Assembly (NCBI GenBank): GCA_965230605.1
Contig: CBDDLD010000004.1
Span: 2,480,001 to 2,544,000, forward strand
Length of the DNA stretch: 64,000 nucleotides
Origin: CBDDLD01 sp965230605
Lineage (GTDB): Bacteria; Bacteroidota; Bacteroidia; Flavobacteriales; Flavobacteriaceae
Reading direction: 5' to 3'
Every line of letters begins with the position of its first letter. Position 1 is the first letter of the stretch. Position numbers and translations under genes: made by a program. This document shows, piece after piece, positions 1 to 8,676 of this stretch. Below the pieces are notes generated by a model. It was not told the origin of the DNA. It worked only from the letters and a program-made list of their open reading frames with translations, and did not search any database.

Positions 1-1705
1 TAAGTACATTCGCATCTACAGATATACCTATTGTTAATACAATACCTGCAATACCCGGAAGTGTTAATACAGCACCTAAGCCTGCTAATACTCCAAAGAT
101 CAATAGAATGTTTAATAATAAGGCAACATCGGCAAATAAACCAGATCTTCCGTAATAGAACACCATCCATATTAATACAAATGCTAATGCTAGCAAGAAT
201 GACTTCATACCACTATCAATAGCTTCTTGCCCTAATGAAGGTCCAATCTCATCAGCCTGAACAATCTCTGCAGAGGCAGGTAATTTACCTGCACGTAATA
301 CATTAGCCAAATCAATAGCTTCTGTTAAAGAGAATGATCCTGAAATTTGAGAGTTACCTCCGGCAATAGGCCCACTGCTTACACCAGGTGCCGAGTATAC
401 TGTACTATCTAGAACAATTGCAATAAAACCTCTTGTATTGTATGCGACCGTAGTCATTTCTTCCCAAATCTTTGAACCTTTGGTATCCATTTGCATACTT
501 ACAGCTGGCTTTCTAAACTGATCGTAGTCTTGTCTAGCATCTGTAATTACTGTTCCACTTAATTGAGGTTCTCCAGATCTGTTTCCTTTGATAGCATATA
601 GATCGATAAATTCAGAATCTTTTACTTGTATACCCCATAAGAACACCGCATAACGTTGCTCAACAGGCAATAAGTTTCTGTTGGCATTTAAAGCTTGCAT
701 CACTTTATTCTTATCTTTTGCTAAGAAGGTAGCAATGACTGGACCACCGTTCCCTAATGCCTGAATTCCTATCGGGTTAGCATCTTGGACATCTGTAGAG
801 TCACTTTCCTCTAATTGGCCTGTTAAGGCATCAATAGCGCTAGATGTAGTATCCTGATCAACCTCTGCATCAGACTGTTCTTCATTTTCTTTTTCTTCAT
901 CTGCATTCGCCTGAACTAAAGCTTGGTTTACTTGTAAAACATAGCTTCCTAAATCTTGAGTTGTGTAGGTTTCCCAGAACTGCAACTGTGCTGTCTTAGT
1001 AATGATATCTACAACACGTTTTTTGTCTTTAGCTCCTGGTAGTTCTATTAATATACGTCCAGAATTTCCTAAACGTTGAATGTTAGGTGAGGTTACACCA
1101 AAACCATCGATACGATTTCTTAATACTTCAAAAGCAGATTCAATAGATTCATCTACTTTAGTCTGAAGCACACGCTTTACTTCATCATCCGTCATGTTAA
1201 TCTTAATAACATCACTTAACGAACGGTTAGCAAATATATCTGGCGATGCCAGTTTTGTATCTCCTTTAATTTCATCAAAAGCACTAAAGAAAGACTCTAA
1301 ATATGATTCTTGAGCATCTTTTTGTAGTTCTGACGCATTATCTAATGCCTGATTAAAAATTGGATCTTTACTCTTGTTAGAAAGCCCTATTAAGATATCT
1401 TTTACTGAAATTTCTATAATAGCATTGATCCCACCTTTAAGGTCTAATCCTAAATTCATGGCATTATCTTTCACCTCTTTATAAGTGAAACTCTTAACTC
1501 CAAGGTTATACACCTCTTCTTTTCCTATAGAATCTAGGTAACGGATCTCTTCTTCATTAGCCTGCTTTATACTCTCAAATTTACTTCTGGCTACTTCTTG
1601 CGCCGTACTTTCTATTTGGTTGGCTTTAAATGTGAATGATAATTGATAAATACTTACCAATCCAAACAACAGTGCAAACAGTTTTACTAGTCCTTTGTTT
1701 TGCAT
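1..1705 (-). CDS. secDF: SecDF protein translocase subunit, C-terminal part outside window
   Basis: Accessory subunit of the Sec translocon that uses the proton gradient to pull exported proteins across the inner membrane. The reading frame opens at ATG 1705 and runs off the left edge after about 568 residues, so this is the SecD half of the fused SecDF usual in Bacteroidota. Visible are a first membrane helix (about residues 8-24), the SecD motif LGLDLKGG (85-92), a large periplasmic region with an acidic low-complexity stretch (EEKENEEQ), and, near the window edge, the membrane signature TIGISVDANVL. The leader carries a good flavobacterial promoter. Identity is secure; the SecF half cannot be seen. 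Confidence 0.96.
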   Translation of the reverse strand, partial: MQNKGLVKLFALLFGLVSIYQLSFTFKANQIESTAQEVARSKFESIKQANEEEIRYLDSIGKEEVYNLGVKSFTYKEVKDNAMNLGLDLKGGINAIIEISVKDILIGLSNKSKDPIFNQALDNASELQKDAQESYLESFFSAFDEIKGDTKLASPDIFANRSLSDVIKINMTDDEVKRVLQTKVDESIESAFEVLRNRIDGFGVTSPNIQRLGNSGRILIELPGAKDKKRVVDIITKTAQLQFWETYTTQDLGSYVLQVNQALVQANADEEKENEEQSDAEVDQDTTSSAIDALTGQLEESDSTDVQDANPIGIQALGNGGPVIATFLAKDKNKVMQALNANRNLLPVEQRYAVFLWGIQVKDSEFIDLYAIKGNRSGEPQLSGTVITDARQDYDQFRKPAVSMQMDTKGSKIWEEMTTVAYNTRGFIAIVLDSTVYSAPGVSSGPIAGGNSQISGSFSLTEAIDLANVLRAGKLPASAEIVQADEIGPSLGQEAIDSGMKSFLLALAFVLIWMVFYYGRSGLFADVALLLNILLIFGVLAGLGAVLTLPGIAGIVLTIGISVDANVL

Positions 1706-1740
1706 TTTTTTATGTTTTGTGTCAAATTTTGATAAACGGG

Positions 1741-1771
1741 CAAATATATAATTTACCGTATAATTCGACAA
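1741..1771 (-). promoter_or_regulatory. Promoter of secDF
   Basis: On the minus strand a -33 TTG (1769-1771) is followed after 20 bases by the -7 box TATATTTG (1741-1748), matching the flavobacterial TTG / TAnnTTTG pattern. The ATG follows 35 bases later. Confidence 0.6.
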
Positions 1772-1816
1772 TTATTTTTTATGTATGATTTTGAGAAATT
1801 CGAATGTGTTGGGAAT

Positions 1817-1865
1817 AAAACTGACTCCCCTCCGGGTATATATTTATAAGCTATAAATCAGTTTT
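1817..1865 (-). terminator. Possible terminator structure behind the 211-aa secreted protein gene
   Basis: AAAACTGA (1817-1824) pairs with TCAGTTTT (1858-1865), and an inner hairpin TTTATA-AGC-TATAAA sits at 1843-1857. The right arm overlaps the stop codon of the upstream gene. The U-run is short (TTTTATT), so termination is only probable. Confidence 0.4.
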
Positions 1866-2499
1866 AAGAATGTTGTCCCATAGGACTGGGTCCTGCTCTA
1901 ACTTCTGGAACATAACGCAACGCATCAGCGATTGCAATTCTTATATTTCTATTGAAGTTATAAGCAACTTTGTCGGTATTGTTTTTTTCTTTTAGGCTTA
2001 AATTGTTGTGAGGTATATATACATCAGAAATGTAAAACCTTACCGTTGCTGGCTTGAATTCAACAATATACTTACCTCCTAGACCTGATTCAGAATTATT
2101 AGAATCTGAAATCTCATAAATATCTAAATTATAGGCAATAGAATTATCTTCCGAGGGCTCAACCGGAAAATCTTTTTGGCTTTTCTTTGAGTTGAAATCA
2201 ACTTCAAGACCTTCTTCCTCAGAAAGTACTTTTTTAATACTGCTTACATCAGCACTACTGTAGTAAGTAATCTTATAAAGGCCTTCGCTCTCATTTATGG
2301 ATATATTTTTAGCCCCAGTAGATTGAAGTTGCTCTTTAACTGTAGTGATTATTTCTACCTGAGCATCTTCAGAAGTCTTTTTTACACTAGCAAAATGGAA
2401 TACAATTTCCTGATTGGGTGCAGTAAATTGTTCCTGATTAGTAATACCTAATACAGTGAGAATTATAACTAAAGCACTAATGTACCATCTCGCCTTCAT
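1864..2499 (-). CDS. Hypothetical secreted or membrane-anchored protein (211 aa)
   Basis: I do not recognise a family. Residues 6-20 form one hydrophobic N-terminal helix, so the protein is exported or tethered. The rest is soluble and polar. Residues about 50-105 alternate short predicted strands and helices (ending in EGLEVDFNSKK). The C-terminus PSPMGQHS is not a sorting signal I know. It lies between mdh and secDF on the same strand, with a terminator in front and a possible one behind, so it is probably its own transcription unit. A role linked to SecDF is only suggested by position. Confidence 0.75.
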   Translation of the reverse strand: MKARWYISALVIILTVLGITNQEQFTAPNQEIVFHFASVKKTSEDAQVEIITTVKEQLQSTGAKNISINESEGLYKITYYSSADVSSIKKVLSEEEGLEVDFNSKKSQKDFPVEPSEDNSIAYNLDIYEISDSNNSESGLGGKYIVEFKPATVRFYISDVYIPHNNLSLKEKNNTDKVAYNFNRNIRIAIADALRYVPEVRAGPSPMGQHS

Positions 2500-2503
2500 G
2501 CCG

Positions 2504-2511
2504 CAAATATA
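2504..2511 (-). promoter_or_regulatory. -7 box directly in front of the 211-aa gene
   Basis: TATATTTG on the minus strand ends five bases before the ATG. No matching -33 TTG is visible at the usual distance. If used, the transcript would be nearly leaderless. Confidence 0.25.
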
Positions 2512-2541
2512 AAAAAATAAGGCTGTATTCCTACAGCCTTT
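2512..2541 (-). terminator. Terminator of mdh
   Basis: Stem AAGGCTGTA / TACAGCCTT (2519-2527 and 2532-2540) with loop of four. On the minus strand it is followed by TTATTTTTTT. Classical intrinsic terminator 30 bases behind the mdh stop. Confidence 0.85.
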
Positions 2542-2570
2542 TATGATATATAGTCTTTATGGTGTGCTTA

Positions 2571-3497
2571 TTAGAGTTCTAATAAACCATTGGTCTTTTT
2601 AACACCTTCAGCACTTTCAGATAAATGTGCTTTTTCCGCATCGCTTAAATCGATCTCAACTATACTCTCAATACCATTTCTTCCTAAGATTACAGGTACT
2701 CCTATACATAGATCGTTTAGTCCATACTCACCATCTAGAAGTGTAGAACATGGGAACATTTTCTTCTGATCGCATGCAATGGCTTGAACAAGTCCACTCA
2801 CTGCAGCTCCTGGTGCATACCATGCAGAAGTTCCTAATAATTTTGTTAATGTAGCTCCACCAACTTTAGTATCTTCTTTGACTTGATTTAGACGTTCATC
2901 AGACAAAAACTCAGAAACTTTCACACTATTTCTTGTTGCATGTGCTGTTAGTGGCACCATACCTTTATCGCTATGTCCTCCGATAACCATTCCGTCTACA
3001 TCACTAATTGGAGCTCCTAGAGCTTCCGCTAATCTGTATTTAAATCGTGCTGAATCTAATGCACCACCCATACCTATAATTCTGTTCTTTGGTAAATCTG
3101 TGGTTTGGTGTACTAAATACGTCATGGTATCCATTGGGTTACTAACTACAATGATGATCGTATTCGGTGAATGCTCGATCAAGCTTGAAGATACTGACTT
3201 AACAATACCTGCATTAATTCCTATTAATTCTTCACGAGTCATTCCAGGTTTTCTAGGGATTCCTGAAGTGATCACACAAATGTCACTATTAGCAGTTTTA
3301 GAGTAATCACTAGTACTACCAACTATTTTGGTATCAAAACCATTTAATGATGCTGTTTGCATAAGGTCCATTGCTTTACCTTCAGCATAACCTTCTTTAA
3401 TGTCTAACAAAACAACCTCAGAAGCAAAATCTTTGATTGCGATATATTCTGCACAACTTGCACCAACAGCTCCTGCTCCAACTACTGTAACTTTCAT
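2571..3497 (-). CDS. mdh: Malate dehydrogenase
   Basis: Cytoplasmic NAD-dependent enzyme of the citric acid cycle, interconverting malate and oxaloacetate. 308 residues, as in the lactate dehydrogenase-like bacterial malate dehydrogenases. The Rossmann loop GAGAVG lies at 7-12 and Asp32 is placed to bind the NAD ribose. The substrate loop has IPRKPGMTR (Arg82, Arg88) and the catalytic His175 is in GGHSDKG. Single gene with its own terminator; the upstream leader contains TAGTTTTG. gltA, another cycle enzyme, lies far away at 48.5-49.8 kb, so the two are not co-transcribed. Confidence 0.96.
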   Translation of the reverse strand: MKVTVVGAGAVGASCAEYIAIKDFASEVVLLDIKEGYAEGKAMDLMQTASLNGFDTKIVGSTSDYSKTANSDICVITSGIPRKPGMTREELIGINAGIVKSVSSSLIEHSPNTIIIVVSNPMDTMTYLVHQTTDLPKNRIIGMGGALDSARFKYRLAEALGAPISDVDGMVIGGHSDKGMVPLTAHATRNSVKVSEFLSDERLNQVKEDTKVGGATLTKLLGTSAWYAPGAAVSGLVQAIACDQKKMFPCSTLLDGEYGLNDLCIGVPVILGRNGIESIVEIDLSDAEKAHLSESAEGVKKTNGLLEL

Positions 3498-3542
3498 GTT
3501 TTTATATTTTAAATTTATTTATTGAAGAAATTTTAACGAGTG

Positions 3543-3550
3543 CAAAACTA
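3543..3550 (-). promoter_or_regulatory. -7 box of mdh
   Basis: TAGTTTTG on the minus strand, 45 bases before the mdh ATG. It fits TAnnTTTG; no convincing -33 TTG at 17-23 bases was found. Confidence 0.35.
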
Positions 3551-3570
3551 CGAATAAATATGCTCTAAAT

Positions 3571-3602
3571 GAAGAAGCGCAAGAGTAATTCTTGCGCTTT
3601 TA
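3571..3602 (-). terminator. Hairpin behind the beta-barrel gene
   Basis: Perfect 10-bp stem AAGCGCAAGA / TCTTGCGCTT (3575-3584, 3590-3599) with loop of five. On the minus strand the following CTTCTTCATTT is only moderately U-rich. Confidence 0.65.
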
Positions 3603-3627
3603 AAATATAATTAACTATTCTCTAAAC

Positions 3628-4671
3628 TTATCTGAAACTAAATGCAATACCTGCAGATAAGGTATTGTATTCTTGTAATGTATAATCTGCAAAGATTTTA
3701 AACCATGCAAGGTTAAGTCTTGCGCCTAAGGTTGCTCTAAATCCATCAGCATCAAAGTCTAAATTGATAGGGTCACTAATAGATTCATCAACAGAACCGA
3801 TCACATTCCCGCCTCCATCTTCTACGTCATAGGTTAAAGTATAATCACCATTCATGTTGGCTTCAGTTTTTCCATTGTTATAACCTAAACTTCCGTAAAT
3901 AGTAATAACCGGAAAATCTAAGGAAGCTATGGCTTGCACTGTCCAGGTGTTCATTTTAAACTCAGCCTCACCGTTAGACACTGCAACATTATCACCTAGA
4001 TCCTCATCCTTAATATCATAAGTCACATTCATAGATGTAAATGCCCCTAGTATAGAAATATTAAGTGGTAATTTATCTAGTGGACCAAAGTATTGCATAA
4101 TATCATGTTGCAGACCAAATCCATACAGGCTAGCCTCCACCTCATCTGCATTAATTTTTGGTATGAATCTAATTTTTAGATCTGTATTAAAAGGTATTCC
4201 TATACCTCCTTGGATCATTGGTGTAGGTACTGCTCCTAAGGGTACATCATCACCTATTCCTCCCGGCATTTCAAAACTTGCTACTCTAAATGTACCGTTT
4301 CCATTATCTATGGTAATATCAACTGTGGTGTCTGCATCATTCTCACTCATTACTGTAGACAATTGTGTTTCTCCATTAGGTAATGTCGCAAATTGATAAT
4401 CGCTCTGAACAAAGTCAAATACTAAATCAGAGTCTGGTATAAATGAAGCATTGGCATTAATAGTAATATCAAAACCAAATAGTTTATGTGTTTTGGCAGT
4501 AGTGTACCACCCACCGTTCATACTATACATTAGACCATTCATTGCTGGTCTTAGATAGTTCTCAGCTAGAAGACTTGCATCATCTGCAGCTAACAAAATT
4601 GTCTCTAGTTCCTGAGCCTTAGACAGTTGCGTAGAAAAGCAAATTAGAACTATTGCGATTACTTTTTTCAT
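3628..4671 (-). CDS. Outer-membrane beta-barrel-like protein (DUF6588-like)
   Basis: 347 residues with a cleavable signal peptide (cut about after LSKAQ at 19-20). The N-terminal third carries the stretch NGLMYSMNGGWYTTAKTHK followed by GFD, which I associate with the Bacteroidota family DUF6588. Alternating hydrophobic strands follow, and the protein ends in aromatic FSFR, typical for the last strand of an outer-membrane barrel. The function is unknown in the family. It stands alone between gyrB and mdh with a hairpin behind it. Confidence 0.75.
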   Translation of the reverse strand: MKKVIAIVLICFSTQLSKAQELETILLAADDASLLAENYLRPAMNGLMYSMNGGWYTTAKTHKLFGFDITINANASFIPDSDLVFDFVQSDYQFATLPNGETQLSTVMSENDADTTVDITIDNGNGTFRVASFEMPGGIGDDVPLGAVPTPMIQGGIGIPFNTDLKIRFIPKINADEVEASLYGFGLQHDIMQYFGPLDKLPLNISILGAFTSMNVTYDIKDEDLGDNVAVSNGEAEFKMNTWTVQAIASLDFPVITIYGSLGYNNGKTEANMNGDYTLTYDVEDGGGNVIGSVDESISDPINLDFDADGFRATLGARLNLAWFKIFADYTLQEYNTLSAGIAFSFR

Positions 4672-4775
4672 AATTTAAAGAGGTTAAGTTTGATGTAAAT
4701 TTAAAAAATAAAATGGAAAAACTGCATTTTATCGGTATTTTTTACTTTTAAACGATGAAAAAATCAATTTATTTC

Positions 4776-4802
4776 AAAAAAAATGCCCTCATTTGAGGGC
4801 AT
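4776..4802 (-). terminator. Terminator of gyrB
   Basis: Stem ATGCCCTC / GAGGGCAT with a four-base loop (4783-4802), followed on the minus strand by a run of eight T. Confidence 0.9.
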
Positions 4803-4825
4803 CTATTCTGTATTATACTAAATGA

Positions 4826-6763
4826 CTAAGCATCTATATTAGCATAAATAGCATTCTTTTCTATGAATTCACGTCTAGGTGGTACTTCATCTCCCATTAA
4901 CATAGAGAATATACGATCCGCTTCTACTCCATTATCGATCTGTACCAATCGCATGGTTCTAAATTCTGGGTTCATTGTAGTATCCCAAAGTTGTTCGGCA
5001 TTCATCTCTCCAAGACCTTTATAACGTTGGATCTTAGAACCATCTCCAAACTGAGACACAATATCATCACGTTCTGCATCAGACCATGCGTATTGCTTTT
5101 TAGCACCTTTCCTAACTAAATATAAAGGTGGTGTTGCAATATATATATGACCGTTTTCTACCAACTCTTTCATGTATCTAAAGAAGAATGTTAGGATTAA
5201 TGTAGCAATATGACTACCGTCGATATCGGCATCACACATAATTACAATTTTATGGTAACGCAATTTTGAAAGGTTTAATGCTCTTGGATCTTCTTCTGTG
5301 CCAATGGTAACTCCTAAAGCCGTAAAAATATTCTTGATTTCTTCGTTCTCGAATACTTTATGCTGCATTGCTTTTTCTACATTAAGAATCTTACCTCTTA
5401 ATGGTAGTATTGCTTGAAATGTCCTATCTCTTCCTTGTTTTGCTGTTCCACCTGCAGAATCACCCTCTACTAAAAACACTTCACATTTTGCAGGGTCTTG
5501 TTCAGAGCAATCAGATAATTTACCAGGTAATCCGCCAATACTCATTACAGTTTTGCGCTGTACCATTTCTCTAGCTTTCTGAGCAGCATGTCTGGCTTGT
5601 GCAGCAAGAATAACCTTTTGAACTATAGTTTTAGCATCATCTGGGTGTTCTTCTAAATAATCCGTTAACATCTCTGATACTGCCTGACTTACTGAAGCCG
5701 AAACTTCTCTATTACCAAGCTTAGTTTTGGTTTGCCCTTCAAATTGTGGTTCAGCAACTTTTACAGAAATGATTGCTGTTAAACCTTCTCTAAAATCATC
5801 TCCAGAGATATCAAATTTTAACTTATCTAGCATTCCTGAAGAATCTGCATACTTCTTTAATGTATGTGTTAGTCCTCTTCTAAAACCTGATAAATGCGTT
5901 CCTCCTTCGTGAGTATTGATATTATTTACATAAGAGTGTAAATTCTCTGCATATGATGTATTGTACACCATAGCAACTTCAACAGGAATACCATTCTTTT
6001 CTCCTTCAAAAGCAATAACATCTTTCATTAATGGTTCCCTGTTACCGTCCAAGAATTTTACAAATTCTGTTAGTCCTTCTTCTGAATGAAATGTTTCTCC
6101 TTCAAAAGAACCATCTTCTTTTTTATGACGACGATCTACTAAGTGTACAGTAATCCCTTTATTTAAAAAAGCCAATTCACGCATACGGCTTGCCAAAGTA
6201 TCGTAACTATACTCTAAGGTTTGCGTAAATATTGTAGCATCTGGTTTAAAGGTAACTATAGTACCTGTTTTATCAGAATCTCCAACCGTTTTTACAGGGT
6301 ATAGTGTTTTACCGCGCTCATACTCTTGCTCCCAAATTTTACCATCTCTATATACAGTAGCTTTTAAGTGCTCAGATAAGGCATTTACACAACTTACACC
6401 AACACCATGTAATCCACCGGATACTTTATACGAATCTTTATCGAACTTTCCTCCTGCTCCGATTTTAGTCATCACAACTTCAAGGGCAGAAACGCCTTCT
6501 TTTTTATGAAGCCCAACAGGAATACCACGACCGTCATCTTCTGTAGTAATAGAATTATCTTCGTTGATGGTTACTGTGATATTATCACAATGTCCAGCCA
6601 ACGCTTCATCAATAGAATTATCGACCACCTCATACACTAAATGATGTAATCCTCTTGTACCAACATCTCCAATATACATGGATGGACGCATGCGCACGTG
6701 TTCCATGCCTTCTAGGGCTTGAATACTATCTGCTGAATATTGTTTTTTATTTTCTTCGCTCAT
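4826..6763 (-). CDS. gyrB: DNA gyrase subunit B
   Basis: ATPase and TOPRIM subunit of gyrase, which introduces negative supercoils together with GyrA. 645 residues from the chosen start (MSEENKKQY). An in-frame ATG at 6814 would add 17 residues unlike the family's N-terminus, so the inner start is preferred. GHKL ATPase motifs EVVDNSIDEAL, DDGRGIP and GGLHGVG are present, followed by the TOPRIM motif EGDSAGG, then PLRGKILNVEKA and DADIDGSH. The family normally ends near this length. It is monocistronic with a strong terminator. The leader holds a TATATTTG box and copies of a short repeat. Confidence 0.97.
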   Translation of the reverse strand: MSEENKKQYSADSIQALEGMEHVRMRPSMYIGDVGTRGLHHLVYEVVDNSIDEALAGHCDNITVTINEDNSITTEDDGRGIPVGLHKKEGVSALEVVMTKIGAGGKFDKDSYKVSGGLHGVGVSCVNALSEHLKATVYRDGKIWEQEYERGKTLYPVKTVGDSDKTGTIVTFKPDATIFTQTLEYSYDTLASRMRELAFLNKGITVHLVDRRHKKEDGSFEGETFHSEEGLTEFVKFLDGNREPLMKDVIAFEGEKNGIPVEVAMVYNTSYAENLHSYVNNINTHEGGTHLSGFRRGLTHTLKKYADSSGMLDKLKFDISGDDFREGLTAIISVKVAEPQFEGQTKTKLGNREVSASVSQAVSEMLTDYLEEHPDDAKTIVQKVILAAQARHAAQKAREMVQRKTVMSIGGLPGKLSDCSEQDPAKCEVFLVEGDSAGGTAKQGRDRTFQAILPLRGKILNVEKAMQHKVFENEEIKNIFTALGVTIGTEEDPRALNLSKLRYHKIVIMCDADIDGSHIATLILTFFFRYMKELVENGHIYIATPPLYLVRKGAKKQYAWSDAERDDIVSQFGDGSKIQRYKGLGEMNAEQLWDTTMNPEFRTMRLVQIDNGVEADRIFSMLMGDEVPPRREFIEKNAIYANIDA

Positions 6764-6822
6764 TATTTTATTGATTGCGTTAATGTCATAAAAAAATGAT
6801 GCTAAATGCATCATTCTGTCTA

Positions 6823-6830
6823 CAAATATA
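6823..6830 (-). promoter_or_regulatory. -7 box of gyrB
   Basis: TATATTTG on the minus strand, 59 bases before the preferred ATG. The only CAA (TTG on minus) upstream is 14 bases away, shorter than usual. Confidence 0.4.
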
Positions 6831-6853
6831 CGACTTTAATAAGCCAATATTAA

Positions 6854-7000
6854 GCGTTTTAAGACATTTATTACATTTTTATTAACAATTTTAAAAAACG
6901 TAAAAGTTGCTTAAAACGCCTCTAAAGTAGTTTAAATTGAATTAAACACTATTTTTTTAATTCAGCCTGAAATGAAAAATAAAAAGACAGCTTAAAACGC
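6854..7000. repeat. Three copies of GCTTAAAACGC around the gyrB upstream region
   Basis: GCTTAAAACGC occurs at 6909-6919 and 6990-7000. The inverted form lacking one base, GCGTTTTAAG, lies at 6854-6863. All three are in the 238-base gap between the CPBP gene and gyrB, which otherwise holds no gene. Confidence 0.5.
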
Positions 7001-7001
7001 T

Positions 7002-7841
7002 TTATTTGAACTTTTTAATCCTATAATTTGAGATTTTATCCCACTTCCATATGATATAAATCACTATTAAATAGAACAAATTCCAAATTATGATTACAAT
7101 GATAAATGGCGTCCATGTTTCAAAAGTAGTTGACTCCGGAATAAAGAAAATGCTATCGCCATTATTATATTTTGTTATAAGGTGTTGTGTAGCCCAGTTA
7201 TTGCCCAGATGTATCCCAATTGGAAAAAACAACGTCTTAGATTTTAATAAGGCAGTCGCAAATAACAAATGTCCTATTGGAATGGTTATCAAAAAGAAAA
7301 GGACCATGGCCTTGTTTTGCATTACGCCTCTATCTAAGACATGGATCAACATGAATAGTATTGCGAAAATGATATTGGCTACAGTGATATTACTTACCTC
7401 AATTGCTTTTTTAAAGGCATAACCTCTAAATAAAAACTCCTCCACAGCAACAGATGGCAATAACCAATAAAAGCCCCACAAGATAGTGCTATAATTTATA
7501 TCTGAACTGGTAATTTCGAATGCTTCTCCAGTGTATAATCCTCTCAAATATTTTGCTAACAGAAAGGCTACGGCACCAATCAATAATCCTAAAGGGAGAA
7601 AGGATAGATTTCGTATCGATACATTTAATCCTAAATCTTTGAAGGATTTATTATCAATTTTCAATAGAATCCAGGTTGCAATAATTAATAGGACAACCGA
7701 TGTAAATGGAAAATAACGTCTCAAGAAGGGTGTGTCTATGAATCCTGTCATAAAAAGAGCTGCACCAAAAAAGAGAATTATTAATATAAAGCTATTAAGC
7801 GCTGAGTATTTTGTGAATTGAAATTTCATAATATTAGGCAT
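7002..7841 (-). CDS. CPBP family intramembrane metalloprotease
   Basis: 279 residues with about eight membrane helices. The CPBP (CAAX protease and bacteriocin-processing) motifs are visible: VAVEEFLFRG (the EExxxR motif), a conserved His in FMLIHVLD and a later His/Asn in IGIHLGNNWA. Such proteins cleave within or near the membrane, and many are linked to bacteriocin immunity or stress; the substrate here is unknown. A second in-frame ATG at 7829 gives MKFQFTKY and could be the real start. It follows the HTH-DUF4870 gene by 60 bases on the same strand, so the two are probably co-transcribed. Confidence 0.85.
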   Translation of the reverse strand: MPNIMKFQFTKYSALNSFILIILFFGAALFMTGFIDTPFLRRYFPFTSVVLLIIATWILLKIDNKSFKDLGLNVSIRNLSFLPLGLLIGAVAFLLAKYLRGLYTGEAFEITSSDINYSTILWGFYWLLPSVAVEEFLFRGYAFKKAIEVSNITVANIIFAILFMLIHVLDRGVMQNKAMVLFFLITIPIGHLLFATALLKSKTLFFPIGIHLGNNWATQHLITKYNNGDSIFFIPESTTFETWTPFIIVIIIWNLFYLIVIYIIWKWDKISNYRIKKFK

Positions 7842-7901
7842 TATTTAATTGAGCTAATAGTTGATTAGCTGAATATTGTTATAGAAAAAATTAAACAGTG
7901 A

Positions 7902-8468
7902 TTAAGCCTTAGGCTTTAAAAAGGAAATTGATAATGGATAGTAGCATGTATGAGAACTCAATGCTGACATTGTATTTCTTATACTAAAAACGATTCCAAA
8001 TAGTAGTACGGTCCCAGTGATGAAATAATTATATCCTGGAATTACAAAAAACAGTAGTAAGGATATTATCAACAATAAATTTAATGTGCTGTGAAAATTA
8101 ACTACTGCCCGACCATGTACATCATATATTTTATTGTCTTCAGACTTACTAATCCATATGAACAATGGGATAAGAACATTTGCAAATGGTATAAACAATC
8201 CAAAAAACGGTGACGCATGTATCATTAATAGCCATTTACGTTTAACCGTTTCTTCTTTTGGGTTATTCAAAGGCATTAAGTCTTCAACTTCAATATCTAA
8301 ACCCACAGCCAATAATTTTATGGTTTGTAGATGTGGTTGCACGTCTCCTTTTTCTATACGTTGAATGGTACGTACCCCAACTGTAGTTTTATCTGCAAGC
8401 TCTTCTTGGGTTAAACCTTTTAGTTTGCGTTGATATAATAAATTCTCTTTAAGTGATTGCTGTTGCAT
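7902..8468 (-). CDS. XRE-type HTH protein with DUF4870 membrane domain
   Basis: 188 residues. Residues about 8-65 form a Cro/C1-type helix-turn-helix (LKGLTQEELADKTTVGVRT, then IQRIEKGD). From about residue 78 on there are three hydrophobic segments with the DUF4870-like pattern (FIPFANVLIPLFIW, then HGRAVVNFH). It is therefore a membrane-tethered putative transcription factor. It probably forms an operon with the CPBP protease downstream, and a regulatory link between membrane state and that protease is plausible but inferred. Confidence 0.85.
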   Translation of the reverse strand: MQQQSLKENLLYQRKLKGLTQEELADKTTVGVRTIQRIEKGDVQPHLQTIKLLAVGLDIEVEDLMPLNNPKEETVKRKWLLMIHASPFFGLFIPFANVLIPLFIWISKSEDNKIYDVHGRAVVNFHSTLNLLLIISLLLFFVIPGYNYFITGTVLLFGIVFSIRNTMSALSSHTCYYPLSISFLKPKA

Positions 8469-8489
8469 TCTGTATCATTTTTGTTGGTA

Positions 8490-8497
8490 CAAATCTA
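8490..8497 (-). promoter_or_regulatory. -7 box of the HTH-CPBP operon
   Basis: TAGATTTG on the minus strand, 21 bases before the ATG of the HTH gene. No clear -33 TTG. Confidence 0.35.
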
Positions 8498-8611
8498 TAG
8501 TGCTTTGTTGGTTTTTTTCACGCCACTTAAATGTCACCTAAATGTCATTTGCAGTAAATATAGGGGTTTTGAAGTGTAAAACTGCTACATAAGATCTACT
8601 CTTAACTTCTA

Positions 8612-8653
8612 TAAAACAAAAACTAGGCTGGCAAATTACCAACCTAGTTTTTT
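8612..8653 (-). terminator. Terminator of asnB
   Basis: Stem AAAACTAGG / CCTAGTTTT (8619-8627, 8643-8651) with one internal mismatch and inner TGG/CCA. On the minus strand TTTTGTTTTATAG follows. Confidence 0.8.
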
Positions 8654-8676
8654 ATATATTATAATTAAAAGTATAT

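Noticed and set aside
2519..2545. GTAGGAATA on the minus strand in the mdh terminator as an ECF -35
   Set aside because: It is part of the terminator loop and stem, and no -10 follows at the right distance.
3100..3306. Open frame on plus inside mdh
   Set aside because: It is the antisense shadow of a fully conserved malate dehydrogenase gene and has no leader or family match.
6764..6814. Longer start for gyrB
   Set aside because: The added 17 residues do not look like any GyrB N-terminus, and MSEENKKQY is the expected opening.
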